DNA from: Clostridiales bacterium UBA2432
GTDB taxonomy: Bacteria; Bacillota; Clostridia; Lachnospirales; Vallitaleaceae
NCBI GenBank assembly: GCA_002342805.1
Contig: DDQW01000096.1
Coordinates: forward strand, 1-64,000
Reading direction: 5' to 3'
Length of the DNA stretch: 64,000 nucleotides
Shown here: in pieces, positions 24,180-33,589 of the stretch
Numbering within the stretch: position 1 is the first letter of the stretch
Layout of the letters: each line of letters opens with the position of its first letter
Program-made: the position numbers and the translations under genes
The notes under the pieces: model-generated
The model's database searches: none
Seen by the model: the letters and a program-made list of their open reading frames with translations, nothing else
What the model was told of the DNA's origin: nothing

Positions 24180-25955
24180 ATGAAAAAGTCTCTTCTAGTG
24201 GGCGTTAATGCAAAATACATACATTCTAATTTGGCCATTCGTTATATACAAAAATACGTACAACAAAATCAGAATAAAGAAAAAAACTCTATTCTTTTCA
24301 AAGAATTCAGTATTAATCAAGATATAGAATATATTTTAGAAGAAATCATGAAAACTTCAGCCGATATTATCGGTTTTTCGTGTTATTTGTGGAATATAGA
24401 AATGATTCGGCGCCTCAGTCGAAATATAAAAATGATTCGTCCGAATGTAATCATAGTCTATGGTGGGCCGGAAGTGACATATACATCAGTTCAGGAAATT
24501 GAAAGTAATACATATGTAGATATCATTGTCAAAGGTGAAGGCGAAAAAATCTTTGCCGATATCTTAACCCATTTGGACCATTTAGAAAAGGTCAAGGGTA
24601 TTACATATCGTCATCAAGATAAGGTCATTGACCAAGCCAATGGTATGGGGATTGATTTTTCTGATGTTGTTTTTCCCTATGAACCGAACCTGGACCATTT
24701 AGAGCATCGTATCATCTATTATGAGACCAGTAGAGGGTGTCCGTTTAATTGTCAGTACTGTTTGTCATCGGTTGAAAAAGGTGTGCGATTTAGGCCGATA
24801 GAGATGGTGCAAAAAGAACTGCAGTTTTTCTTAGATGCTAAAGTTCCGCAAGTTAAGCTCGTGGATAGAACCTTTAATGCTAGACGAGAACATGCCATAG
24901 CAATTATGGAGTATATCATAAAAAAAGATCAAGGGTTAACCAATTTTCACTTTGAAGTGGCCCCGGAATTAATTGATGATGATTTCTTAGTGTGTCTTTC
25001 TAAAGCTAGACAAGGACTATTTCAACTCGAAATTGGTGTTCAATCCTCCAATACGAAGACATTATCGATTATACAACGCAAAAATGATTTGGAACAAATC
25101 CCGCAGGTTGTTGAAAAAATCAAGACCTTGAATAACACACATATACACTTAGATCTCATTGCCGGATTGCCGGAGGAAAATCTATCGGCATTCAAAAATT
25201 CATTCGACTACGTTTATGCTATGGAACCCGATCAATTCCAATTAGGGTTTTTAAAAATATTAAAAGGGGCAGGACTTTTTTATGTAGCTAAAGACTATGG
25301 AATCAAATATCGAGATTATCCTCCATATGAAGTGCTATCAACACATGCCTTGCCATTTGAAGATGTGATGGAGTTAAAAGTTGTGGAAGAGATGGTTGAA
25401 AATTTTTATAATAGCGGACTGTTTAATCAAACCATGCGTCGACTTGTCAATGTTTACGAACGTCCCTATAATTTATATGAGGCATTAGGTCGTCAATGGA
25501 TAGATTTTGGAATGCATCATGTAAAGCATAATAAATTGGATTTATATAATTTTGTATATGAATGTATTCTTCGATTGAATGTTTCAGATAGGATGAAAGA
25601 GGAATATATTGATTGGCTGCAGATGGATTATGCCCTCAATGAAAAACCAAAAAAACAAGCTGAATGGATGACTATGAATTTTGTGGAGTCGACGCTTCAG
25701 CGTTACTTACTTGAAGTTTTACAAGAACATCATGTCTGGCAAGAAGAATCCGGTGAATATACAACGAAGCAACTATCACGGATGTATCATATTGACAAAA
25801 TTGACAACAAAAATCTATTAGAAGCATTGCCCTTGGCCCATCGGATTGATGCGAGAGCAAGAGAAGGCGAGCAAGGCACTTATATTTTAATTAACTATGG
25901 TCGACGTGACTTTATTCATAATAATGGGGAGATGGTAAGCATCAACCTCGGATGA
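24180..25955 (+). CDS. B12-binding domain radical SAM protein (DUF4080)
   Basis: 591-residue enzyme. The N-terminal ~150 residues form a cobalamin-binding-like Rossmann domain (GFSCYLWNIEMIRRLSRNI, VYGGPEV). The radical SAM core begins with SRGCPFNCQYC, the CxxxCxxC ligand set of the [4Fe-4S] cluster. The C-terminal ~200 residues correspond to the DUF4080 extension. Substrate unknown; relatives do B12-dependent methylations or rearrangements. ATG 24180 is preferred over 24135 because AAGGTGG precedes it and because it starts a typical MKKSLLVGVNAKYIHSNLA N-terminus. The endonuclease III gene follows closely. Confidence 0.85.
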   Translation: MKKSLLVGVNAKYIHSNLAIRYIQKYVQQNQNKEKNSILFKEFSINQDIEYILEEIMKTSADIIGFSCYLWNIEMIRRLSRNIKMIRPNVIIVYGGPEVTYTSVQEIESNTYVDIIVKGEGEKIFADILTHLDHLEKVKGITYRHQDKVIDQANGMGIDFSDVVFPYEPNLDHLEHRIIYYETSRGCPFNCQYCLSSVEKGVRFRPIEMVQKELQFFLDAKVPQVKLVDRTFNARREHAIAIMEYIIKKDQGLTNFHFEVAPELIDDDFLVCLSKARQGLFQLEIGVQSSNTKTLSIIQRKNDLEQIPQVVEKIKTLNNTHIHLDLIAGLPEENLSAFKNSFDYVYAMEPDQFQLGFLKILKGAGLFYVAKDYGIKYRDYPPYEVLSTHALPFEDVMELKVVEEMVENFYNSGLFNQTMRRLVNVYERPYNLYEALGRQWIDFGMHHVKHNKLDLYNFVYECILRLNVSDRMKEEYIDWLQMDYALNEKPKKQAEWMTMNFVESTLQRYLLEVLQEHHVWQEESGEYTTKQLSRMYHIDKIDNKNLLEALPLAHRIDARAREGEQGTYILINYGRRDFIHNNGEMVSINLG

Positions 25956-25973
25956 TATTAGGAAGGGATGAAG

Positions 25974-26636
25974 ATGAATAAAAAGAGAAAAGAGAAAATA
26001 TTAGGAATGTTGGATGAACATTATGGTGTGGAATATATTTGTTACTTGAATCATCAAAAACCGTATGAGCTTTTAATTGCAACGATGTTAAGTGCTCAAT
26101 GCACCGATGAACGTGTAAACATAGTGACAGAGAAGCTGTTTAAAAAGTATACATCTTTAGAAGCTTTTGCTGGTGTTGAAATTAAAGAATTGGAAAAAGA
26201 TATCCATTCGACAGGTTTTTATCGCAATAAAGCGAAAAATATTAAAGCGTGTGCAAATGAGTTGTTAGAACGACATAATGGAATTGTACCCGAAGACATT
26301 GAGTTGTTGGTGAGTTTATCCGGAGTCGGCCGAAAGACAGCCAATGTTGTTCGTGGACATATCTATGATTCTCCGAGTGTTGTTGTCGATACTCATGTTA
26401 AGCGAATTTCGAAAAAACTAGGCTTTACGTCGCTAGATGATCCGGTGAAAATCGAATATGATTTAATGGAGGTACTACCCAAAGAGCATTGGTTGAGGTA
26501 TAATACTCAAATAATCGCTCATGGACGCCAGATTTGCATGGCTAGAAATCCAAACTGTGAAGAATGCTTTTTATTAGCACAGTGCCCGTGGGGGTTGAAA
26601 AAACGCTGTGAAGATTTGGAGGAAGAAAATGAATAA
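25974..26636 (+). CDS. nth: endonuclease III
   Basis: About 220 residues. DNA glycosylase/AP lyase that removes oxidised pyrimidines. Helix-hairpin-helix SGVGRKTANVV carries the catalytic Lys, the catalytic Asp lies in VVDTHVKR, and the C-terminal [4Fe-4S] loop has CMARNPNCEECFLLAQC (C-x6-C-x2-C-x5-C). ATG 25974 is chosen over 25968 on ribosome-site spacing. Its 3' end overlaps the uridine kinase start by 8 bases. Confidence 0.94.
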   Translation: MNKKRKEKILGMLDEHYGVEYICYLNHQKPYELLIATMLSAQCTDERVNIVTEKLFKKYTSLEAFAGVEIKELEKDIHSTGFYRNKAKNIKACANELLERHNGIVPEDIELLVSLSGVGRKTANVVRGHIYDSPSVVVDTHVKRISKKLGFTSLDDPVKIEYDLMEVLPKEHWLRYNTQIIAHGRQICMARNPNCEECFLLAQCPWGLKKRCEDLEEENE

Positions 26637-27243
26637 GCCTATCGTGATTGGTATAGCCGGAGGAACCGGGTCTGGAAAAACGACACTTGTCAATCGATTA
26701 AAATCTGTATTAGATGATCAAGTCGTGACGATTTGTCATGATTATTATTACAAAGCCAATGCGGATATGCCGATTGAAGAACGTAAACTGCAAAATTATG
26801 ATCACCCAAATGCCTTTGAAACCGAACTGATGACAGAGCATCTAAAACACTTAAAAGAAGGGCAAACCATTCATTGTCCGATCTATGATTTTGTAGCTTA
26901 TACAAGGAAGAAAGAATGTTTAGAAATAAAGCCTAAACGCGTCATTATAGTAGAAGGGATTCTTATTTTTGAAAATAAAGAATTGGTTGATGAACTTGAT
27001 ATCAAAGTGTTTGTTGATACCGATGCTGATGTTCGAATTATTCGGCGCATCATTCGTGACGTCAAAGAGCGTGGACGTAGCTTGGATTCAGTGATTGCAC
27101 AATACTTAACAACGGTCAAACATATGCATGATGAATTTGTTGAACCAAGCAAACGAAAAGCAGATGTTATTATACCGGAGGGTGGACACAATCAAGTCGC
27201 TGTTAATATGCTTGTTGAGCAGATTAGAACTCTGTTGCGTTAG
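26629..27243 (+). CDS. udk: uridine kinase
   Basis: 204-residue P-loop kinase that phosphorylates uridine and cytidine for pyrimidine salvage. Walker A GIAGGTGSGKTTLV at the N-terminus, HDYYYKANADMPIEERKLQNYDHPNAF (substrate region typical of Udk), EGILIFEN, and RIIRRIIRDVKERGRSLDSV lid region. ATG 26629 with GGAGG upstream; the longer reading frame from 26608 lies inside nth. Confidence 0.93.
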   Translation: MNKPIVIGIAGGTGSGKTTLVNRLKSVLDDQVVTICHDYYYKANADMPIEERKLQNYDHPNAFETELMTEHLKHLKEGQTIHCPIYDFVAYTRKKECLEIKPKRVIIVEGILIFENKELVDELDIKVFVDTDADVRIIRRIIRDVKERGRSLDSVIAQYLTTVKHMHDEFVEPSKRKADVIIPEGGHNQVAVNMLVEQIRTLLR

Positions 27244-27258
27244 AAGGTAGGGGATAGA

Positions 27259-28917
27259 ATGAAAGAAAAGGTTTATGTTTTTGGTCATCAAAATCCGGAT
27301 ACAGACTCGATTTGTGCGGCTATTAGCTATAGTTATCTTAAAAATCGGTTGGATGACAGCCATATTTATGAGCCGGTTGCATTGAAAAATGTGAACAAAG
27401 AAACACAATATGTCTTGAATCATTTTGGTGTTGATGAACCTCGTATTGTATCGAGTTTGAAACCGCAAGTACTTGATATTAATTTGCCTGGTTTTTTATT
27501 ATTATATGAGACGGATTCCATAAGAAAAGCATTACTTTTAATTAGTAGTCAAACGGGTCGTGTGGCTCCGGTAACCGATAAAAAAGGCCGATTAATCGGT
27601 GTGGTTTCAATTTCGGATCTAATTCCTCGTATGCTAAATTTAGGGAATCGAGATGTGCTTAAGTTATCAAAAACACCCATTGGTAATATTGTTGATGATT
27701 TAAGACTTGAAGAAATTTCTGAAAATCAATCCAATAAATATATAAAAGGTTCGGTTCATATTTCGACAGATTTACAGGACGAAAAACAGTTGAAAAAACT
27801 GCAAAAGCAAGACCTTGTTTTGTGTAATCGTTTTGAGTTTGCGTCATATTTAGGACGAGCCTCTGTCATTATAGTCAGTGGTGTTGAAACGAAGCAACAC
27901 AAAGAAGACCTTATTGAAAGTTATCAAAAAGCAATGCAAGATCGATCGATAGAAACACGATGTTTTGTATCGGATAAGAGCACATTTGAACTGGTTAAAC
28001 CCCTTGCGCAAACCGCACCTATTCGTGATGTTGTTGTTAAAGGGGATCTTGAATATTTCGTAACTTATGAGACTATTGACGATGTAAAGAATAATATGTT
28101 GTCTTCGCGGTTCAGACGTTTCCCGGTTGTGACCGAAAAAGGCGAAGTAATTGGAATGATTTCCCGGAGTGATCTTATTGATATTAACAAGAAAAAAGCT
28201 ATTCTAGTCGATCACAACGAACGTGGCCAATCCATTGAAGGTATCGAAGACATTGATATTCTTGAAATTATCGACCACCACCGTGTTTCGGATATTTCAA
28301 CGGTAACACCACTGTATTTTCGTGTCGAACCGGTGGGCTGTACGTGTTCAATTATTTGCAGAATATATGAAGAACAAGGGATAGAGATTCCAAAAGAGAT
28401 TGCCGGCTTAATGTTAAGCGCGATTATATCGGATACATTGTTGTTTCATTCACCGACATGTACGGACTTTGATCGTGAGATGGCTGAGCGCTTAAGTGAT
28501 ATCACCGGAGTCGATATGCAGCTTTATGGTATGGAGATGATTCGTGCCGGTTCAAGCATGCAAGAAGAATCGCCGGAACATATTTTAAGTTATGACCGCA
28601 AACGATTTATGTTTGGTGAATATAAGGTTTCAATTTCTCAGATTAATACAGGTGATTATGAAGGCTTGTTTGAAGTATATGATGACATTATAGAAGAAAT
28701 GGAAGCGATGGCAGATAAAGATGGACTCAATCTAGTTGTCCTTCTCGTTACAGATGTGGTTGTGGAAGGCACAGAATTGATTGCCATAGGAGATGCTCGC
28801 TGGATTGCAGAAAATGCTTTCCATCTTGAAGAAGATGATCAAAGCATTTTCTTACCAGGAGTCTTTAGCCGAAAGAAACAAATCGTTCCTAAATTAATGA
28901 ATGCAGCCAAATTATAA
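27259..28917 (+). CDS. ppaC: manganese-dependent inorganic pyrophosphatase with regulatory CBS/DRTGG insert
   Basis: 552 residues. Family II PPase: catalytic DHH domain with FGHQNPDTDSIC and IIDHHRVSD, and a C-terminal DHHA2 domain ending in the substrate-binding SRKKQ. Between the two DHH halves (about 70-305) lie two CBS motifs, VSISDLIPRM and GMISRSDLID, flanking a DRTGG-like domain. This architecture is known from Clostridium, where adenine nucleotides and diadenosine polyphosphates tune activity. Hydrolyses pyrophosphate to drive biosynthesis. Its terminator lies inside the 3' end of the convergent gene. Confidence 0.9.
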   Translation: MKEKVYVFGHQNPDTDSICAAISYSYLKNRLDDSHIYEPVALKNVNKETQYVLNHFGVDEPRIVSSLKPQVLDINLPGFLLLYETDSIRKALLLISSQTGRVAPVTDKKGRLIGVVSISDLIPRMLNLGNRDVLKLSKTPIGNIVDDLRLEEISENQSNKYIKGSVHISTDLQDEKQLKKLQKQDLVLCNRFEFASYLGRASVIIVSGVETKQHKEDLIESYQKAMQDRSIETRCFVSDKSTFELVKPLAQTAPIRDVVVKGDLEYFVTYETIDDVKNNMLSSRFRRFPVVTEKGEVIGMISRSDLIDINKKKAILVDHNERGQSIEGIEDIDILEIIDHHRVSDISTVTPLYFRVEPVGCTCSIICRIYEEQGIEIPKEIAGLMLSAIISDTLLFHSPTCTDFDREMAERLSDITGVDMQLYGMEMIRAGSSMQEESPEHILSYDRKRFMFGEYKVSISQINTGDYEGLFEVYDDIIEEMEAMADKDGLNLVVLLVTDVVVEGTELIAIGDARWIAENAFHLEEDDQSIFLPGVFSRKKQIVPKLMNAAKL

Positions 28918-28937
28918 TTTTAATTCTCGAATTTTGT

Positions 28938-28985
28938 ACTTACTCAACGCTGATGAAATGATCATATTGAGTAAGTATTTTTTTT
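28938..28985 (+). terminator. terminator of ppaC inside the yesL-like coding sequence
   Basis: ACTTACTCAA (28938-28947) / TTGAGTAAGT (28967-28976), then A and eight T (28978-28985). The whole structure overlaps the last codons and stop (28940-28942) of the convergent minus-strand gene. Confidence 0.8.
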
Positions 28986-29578
28986 GTTATAATAGTACTG
29001 TTTAACCATGTAATGATACCCATTCCAAAAAACATGAAAACAAACAATTCAACAGCGCCTAAGGATATTAATATGATTATAATAACAGCAACCGTATTGA
29101 ATAAAGACGCTAAAACGGTCCAAGGTAAATGCTTGTTTGCCAGTAAAAATGAATTCTTGATAATATCGAGGAATTTTAAATCAGAATGTGCCAATAGTGG
29201 GAAGGCATAGGTTGAGATGAAAGAAATCTCGATAAAAATAAATAAGTAAAAGGGAAGAATGTACACGCTACCAAATTGATTGGTCCAAATAAGAAAGATA
29301 TTAAACAAGCTGACAACAACAAAAAACATGGTAAATAAACCGACAAGTAGCGATGTTAAAAAACGTTTTTTAAAACGCTTAAAAAATTGCTTAAATGGAT
29401 ATCCTTTACCGGAGACAACACCTGCATACATGCCTGCATATAAACCGGTCAAAGCCGGGCCACTTAAGATTCCTGCACTAAAGACAGTAAGTAATAGCCA
29501 TACAATGTTTAGGACCAGCACATCAAATACAATCGTTCCATAATGTTGAAATGGTCCGTCTAAATCAAATATTTTCAC
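28940..29578 (-). CDS. YesL/DUF624 family membrane protein
   Basis: 212 residues with about five membrane segments. The start MKIFDLDGPFQHYGTIVFDVLVLNIVW matches the YesL/DUF624 family pattern (short N-terminus, then a hydrophobic segment with Asn-x-x-Trp), followed by GPALTGLYAGMYAGVVSGKG. YesL proteins are often near sugar transport genes, but no such partner lies next to this one. Function unknown. Confidence 0.78.
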   Translation of the reverse strand: MKIFDLDGPFQHYGTIVFDVLVLNIVWLLLTVFSAGILSGPALTGLYAGMYAGVVSGKGYPFKQFFKRFKKRFLTSLLVGLFTMFFVVVSLFNIFLIWTNQFGSVYILPFYLFIFIEISFISTYAFPLLAHSDLKFLDIIKNSFLLANKHLPWTVLASLFNTVAVIIIILISLGAVELFVFMFFGMGIITWLNSTIITKKILTQYDHFISVE

Positions 29579-29691
29579 AACATAACCTCTTTCTGAATGT
29601 ATTAAAACATAATCTATGTATTTAAAGTATTATATCATAGGATAAAACGATTGGGAAGGTGTTCTGATAAGTGAATTTGCCTAAATTTACC

Positions 29692-29720
29692 TTGTCATAG
29701 GACTAAAGACCCGTTATAAT
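29692..29720 (+). promoter_or_regulatory. promoter of fapA
   Basis: TTGTCA (29692-29697), 17-base spacer, TATAAT (29715-29720). Start codon at 29760 with GGTGAAGG upstream. Confidence 0.75.
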
Positions 29721-29759
29721 AGACACAAGACGAGTCAATAGAAATGATGAGGTGAAGGA

Positions 29760-31367
29760 ATGTTTGATCATATCTTGTATTCAAATGAATTTTTTTCTTT
29801 AGTTGAAGAGGAAAAATTAATATATGTTAAAGTAAAATCAAAGGGCTATGAAATCAATGATTTTAAATCTTTTATTCAAAACATTCCCAGAATTAAAGTA
29901 ACCCAATTTAGCCATCTTAGAAGTGCAATTGTTCACGGCATTGATAAGTATATTGTTATTGGTGAATATAAACCACTTATCGAAATCCAAGTATCAAAAG
30001 ATCGATTTACTGCATATGCAATTATTAATATGACACAAGAAGAATATGACCAAGCAGATAAAGATGCATTGATTGATGAGATTATTAAAATCTCAAGTCA
30101 AGAAGGTATTGAATATGGTATGGATATGTCGGAGGTTATGGATAATATGCAACCCATGCATCCTTTTGTGATTGCACACGGTATGCACCCAGTGCAAGGT
30201 GAAGATGCAATTATTCGACTATACGAAATTGAGGATGCCAAACCGCAAATATATCAAGACGGTAAGGTGAATCATTACGAACTCAATTTGATTAATAAAG
30301 TGGATGAAGGTGAATGGGTTGGCGAAAGAATCGAACCCAAAGACGGGATACCGGGAAGAACAGTATTTGGCGAGATTGTACCGGCGCTTCCGGGACATCA
30401 AGAAAAGTTGATCTATGATCGGAAATCCATACAGGCAATTTTGGATCCGGACCACAAAAAAACCGTTTTGCATGCGAGGCGAATTGGTGCGGTTGTTTAT
30501 GAAAACGGTGTTCTGAGTGTCTGTAATTACCTTGAAATTGATGGTAAAGTATCCTTTAAAACGGGAAATGTTGATTTTGACGGATATGTCGACATAAAAG
30601 ATTCTGTTGAAGATAATTTTTCGGTGAAAGCGGATAATGATATACAGATTATGGGTGATCTTGGTGTTGGTGCTGTTGAACACATTGAAAGCCGTGAAGG
30701 TAGTATTTATATTCGCGGGGGGATTGCAGGTCAGAATAAAGCGGTTATTGTTTGTGAAGGGGATTTATTCACAAAATTTGTTGCAGATTGTGAGATTATC
30801 TGCCAAGGAACTGTACATATTGGTTACTACGCGATTAATGCAAAAATAAAAGCAAAAGAAGTGATTCTTGAAGGTTTTAATAGCCGTATTATTGGAGGTA
30901 AGATTGATGCAGATGTGCGCGTGTATGCAGGAGAGATTGGCAGCCGTGCAGAAACAGCGACAGAAATTTGTGTTCGAGGATTTAATCGGCAAGCAATGCG
31001 TGAAGAATATGATTCTATCGATGCGACCGTTGAGAAACTAATGAAAATGGGGCAGCTGTTGAAACAGAAGATGACGATTTATACAAGCAGTGGAAAAGTC
31101 GGACTTGAAGCGGATGAAGCAGAGGCCTTGGAAAAGTTAGAAACGGAATATGAGCGATGTCAAAAAACGTTAAAAATCTATGTTCAACGGAAGAAAAACT
31201 ATCGTTCGTATCTCCAGACAAGAGGTGAAGGAGAGATTCGAGCCCAAAAAACAATTTATCCAAATGTCGATCTCAAATTAAAAAATGAAGTTATTCGTAT
31301 TCGTAATCAAGAGAATGCGAATACCTGTTACTACTATAAAAACAATCAAGTGTTTAATGATTTATAA
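29760..31367 (+). CDS. FapA family protein (DUF342)
   Basis: 535 residues. The central region (about 165-400) is the repetitive beta-helical DUF342/FapA domain, with hallmark segments GRTVFGEIVPA, VCNYLEIDGKVSFKTGNVDFDGYVDIKDSV, IQIMGDLGVGAVEHIESREGSIYIRGGIAG and FVADCEIICQGTVHIGYYAINAKIKA. The last ~130 residues contain a coiled coil. FapA-like proteins are linked to flagellar assembly or cell-surface signalling, mainly by association. The stop overlaps the convergent folC by 14 bases. Confidence 0.82.
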   Translation: MFDHILYSNEFFSLVEEEKLIYVKVKSKGYEINDFKSFIQNIPRIKVTQFSHLRSAIVHGIDKYIVIGEYKPLIEIQVSKDRFTAYAIINMTQEEYDQADKDALIDEIIKISSQEGIEYGMDMSEVMDNMQPMHPFVIAHGMHPVQGEDAIIRLYEIEDAKPQIYQDGKVNHYELNLINKVDEGEWVGERIEPKDGIPGRTVFGEIVPALPGHQEKLIYDRKSIQAILDPDHKKTVLHARRIGAVVYENGVLSVCNYLEIDGKVSFKTGNVDFDGYVDIKDSVEDNFSVKADNDIQIMGDLGVGAVEHIESREGSIYIRGGIAGQNKAVIVCEGDLFTKFVADCEIICQGTVHIGYYAINAKIKAKEVILEGFNSRIIGGKIDADVRVYAGEIGSRAETATEICVRGFNRQAMREEYDSIDATVEKLMKMGQLLKQKMTIYTSSGKVGLEADEAEALEKLETEYERCQKTLKIYVQRKKNYRSYLQTRGEGEIRAQKTIYPNVDLKLKNEVIRIRNQENANTCYYYKNNQVFNDL

Positions 31368-32613
31368 GAGCTGTCCGGAATGGGTAGGCGATATAAAGGG
31401 AACCACAAATGACGAAATGCAAAGGTGTGGTTCTTTTTTTGAGTCTATTTTGAATGTGCAAAATGCATTCATCTAGATTTGAAATCATGGTATAATCTTG
31501 GCTATTATACGCATTAGTTTCCAAAGCACGTGGACTTTTTGGTGTGGTAAGTATAATCTCGGATGCTAATGAAGCGAGCAAAGAAAGTCCTCTTTGATAG
31601 TTTTTGCCTTTTAAAGACCCGAAGACAAGAATGATTGGGGCACTTGAGCTTGTTTTATCGGCAAGAAGATGTTGGTATAATGCAGTGAGTCCGTCTTCAT
31701 TATGACTACCGTCTAGAGTAATCTTATGACCGTTTTGTTTAAAGGTTTCAATGCGGCAAGGATGATGTAGCCTGCCTAGTCCGATGCGGTTTTTTTTGGA
31801 GAGAGTAGGATAACGTTTGTTCAAATAAGTAATGATGCTTAAAACGCCCAAAAAATTATCAATCTGATGTGTGCCATTAAGGGGAAGTGGTAAATAATCC
31901 ACTAGGTCAATGGAAGACGTGTTGAGGTAGTCCTTGCTAACGTAACAAGGCGCCTTAAGTGTAGTCGCATAAGAACAAATTGCTTCAATAACTTCAATCT
32001 TATTTGGATTAATGAAAACGGGGCAATTTGCCTGAATAATTCCGGCTTTATGCATAGTTATATCCATCAGAGAAGGACCTAAAAATTCTGTGTGGTCATA
32101 ACTAATAGACGTGATGAGCGCAGCTTCTATATTTTTAAATACATTCGTTGCATCATCTCTGCCACCCATAAGGGTTTCAATAATTCCTAAATTCACATTA
32201 GCTTTGTACATAGAGTAAAAGGCGATAACGGTGAGGCATTCGTATTGGGTTGGAAGTTGTTTTCCTTTAGACTGTAAACGTTCATAGGCGATTTGAATCT
32301 CTTGTGTTGTTTCGTTCATCGCCTCAACAGAAATCATTGAACCGTTTATATGAATACATTCTCGATAGTCATCAATATATGGAGAGGTATATGTTGCACA
32401 CGTATATCCGTTAGCGCGGTATATAGAATCAAGCATTATGGTACAAGAACCTTTGCCGTTTGTTCCTGCAATATGAATGACCGAGAGTTCTTCGTGGAAA
32501 TTGCCAAGCTCTTCAAGTAAATTATACATACCTATAAGATCCATTTTATCAGAAAATGGTGGAACTGAGTCTAAAAAAAATGTGTAATGATATCTTGCTT
32601 GATTATCCATAGG
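31354..32613 (-). CDS. folC: folylpolyglutamate synthase / dihydrofolate synthase
   Basis: 419-residue Mur-ligase-type enzyme that adds glutamate to folates. ATP loop HIAGTNGKGSC, YTSPYIDDYRECIHINGSMI (substrate loop), ETLMGGRDDATNVF, SISYDHTEFLG and KAGIIQANCPVFI are all as in FolC. ATG 32613 is chosen because AAAGGAG precedes it; the frame stays open 57 codons further upstream into the divergent GntR gene's leader, without family similarity. A plus-strand terminator serving fapA lies within its 3' coding end. Confidence 0.88.
   Translation of the reverse strand, partial: PMDNQARYHYTFFLDSVPPFSDKMDLIGMYNLLEELGNFHEELSVIHIAGTNGKGSCTIMLDSIYRANGYTCATYTSPYIDDYRECIHINGSMISVEAMNETTQEIQIAYERLQSKGKQLPTQYECLTVIAFYSMYKANVNLGIIETLMGGRDDATNVFKNIEAALITSISYDHTEFLGPSLMDITMHKAGIIQANCPVFINPNKIEVIEAICSYATTLKAPCYVSKDYLNTSSIDLVDYLPLPLNGTHQIDNFLGVLSIITYLNKRYPTLSKKNRIGLGRLHHPCRIETFKQNGHKITLDGSHNEDGLTALYQHLLADKTSSSAPIILVFGSLKGKNYQRGLSLLASLASEIILTTPKSPRALETNAYNSQDYTMISNLDECILHIQNRLKKRTTPLHFVICGSLYIAYPFRTALINH
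31399..31440 (+). terminator. terminator of fapA inside the folC coding sequence
   Basis: GGAACCACA (31399-31407) pairs with TGTGGTTC (31426-31433), followed by seven T (31434-31440), about 30 bases after the fapA stop. It lies wholly in the convergent folC. Confidence 0.75.
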
Positions 32614-32753
32614 TGCTCCTTTATTTTGTCGCGATTGATGCCATTTATTATAACGGAATCTATGGAAAGTGGCAATGGAAACTATACATGATTTTGGGAG
32701 GATGCTATAATGAGAATAAAAATGTAAGAAGAAAAGAGAGTAAGGGTGATTAT

Positions 32754-33458
32754 ATGGCAGAACCGGCATACCGACATTTGGCAAAAGAACTAGAAGAAGA
32801 TATTAAGAAGGGGATCTATAAAGCAGGAGATCGATTGCCGTCAGAACGTGATTTGGCAAAGCAATATTTAGTCAGTCGCATGACGGCTAGACAAGCAATG
32901 CAATTACTTGAGGAAAATCAGATTGTTTTTCGCGAACGGGGTAGCGGTACCTACGTCAAAACGCCGTCTTTTCAACAAAATAATGTGGGGAGTTTCACCG
33001 AAACAATCGGAAATATGGGCTATACAGCAAAAACGGAAGTGTTGGAATTAAGTACCATATATTCCTTAAACACGGTGGCCAAGCAACTAAGCTTGCCTGC
33101 AGACACGATTTTTTTGAAAGTCAAACGCTTACGTTATGGTGATGAGATCCCCATGGCCTTAGAAACGCTTTATATACCCAAGATGTATTGTCCGGAGTTA
33201 GAAAAGCATAATCTTTGTACATCTCTTTATCATCTACTAGAAACGTATTATGATATACGTATTAAAAAAGTTTCTTACAAAATCGAAGCACAAATTGCGA
33301 ATCCGATTTACACGAAAATATTTAATCTAAACAAAGCAACGGCACTCCTAAAAGTAACAGGAGTAACGGTTGACTTGACGGATCGAAAGCTTTTTTATGA
33401 AGAGTCTGTCTATCGTTCAGACCTTTATAATTATCATGTGGATATCTTGCGAAGTTAA
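32754..33458 (+). CDS. GntR/HutC family transcriptional regulator
   Basis: 234 residues. N-terminal GntR winged helix (about 1-70) with YRHLAKELEEDIKKGIYKAGDRLPSERDLA, SRMTARQAMQLLEENQI and FRERGSGTYV, then a C-terminal UTRA effector domain (about 85-234) of the HutC/NagR subfamily, which usually binds a sugar phosphate or small metabolite. ATG 32754 has GTAAGGGTG upstream and begins the standard domain. It sits before the fructose PTS operon but is separated by its own terminator, so its target is uncertain: the PTS operon, itself, or distant genes. Confidence 0.85.
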   Translation: MAEPAYRHLAKELEEDIKKGIYKAGDRLPSERDLAKQYLVSRMTARQAMQLLEENQIVFRERGSGTYVKTPSFQQNNVGSFTETIGNMGYTAKTEVLELSTIYSLNTVAKQLSLPADTIFLKVKRLRYGDEIPMALETLYIPKMYCPELEKHNLCTSLYHLLETYYDIRIKKVSYKIEAQIANPIYTKIFNLNKATALLKVTGVTVDLTDRKLFYEESVYRSDLYNYHVDILRS

Positions 33459-33466
33459 TAAAGAAT

Positions 33467-33512
33467 AAAAAATCATGTTCAATCACTTTTGATGATTGAA
33501 CATGATTTTTTT
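33467..33512 (+). terminator. terminator of the GntR gene
   Basis: 15-base perfect stem AATCATGTTCAATCA (33471-33485) / TGATTGAACATGATT (33493-33507) with A-tract before and T-run to 33512. Confidence 0.92.
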
Positions 33513-33589
33513 GTGGTGGAATGAGCGGTTATTTAATCAATAGTACTAATTCAAAATCTGGAAAACCATCATGATTACCAAAATGTATG

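Noticed and set aside
32614..32784. FolC N-terminal extension encoded up to 32784
   Set aside because: No ribosome site, no family similarity, and it would run into the divergent GntR start; ATG 32613 has AAAGGAG.
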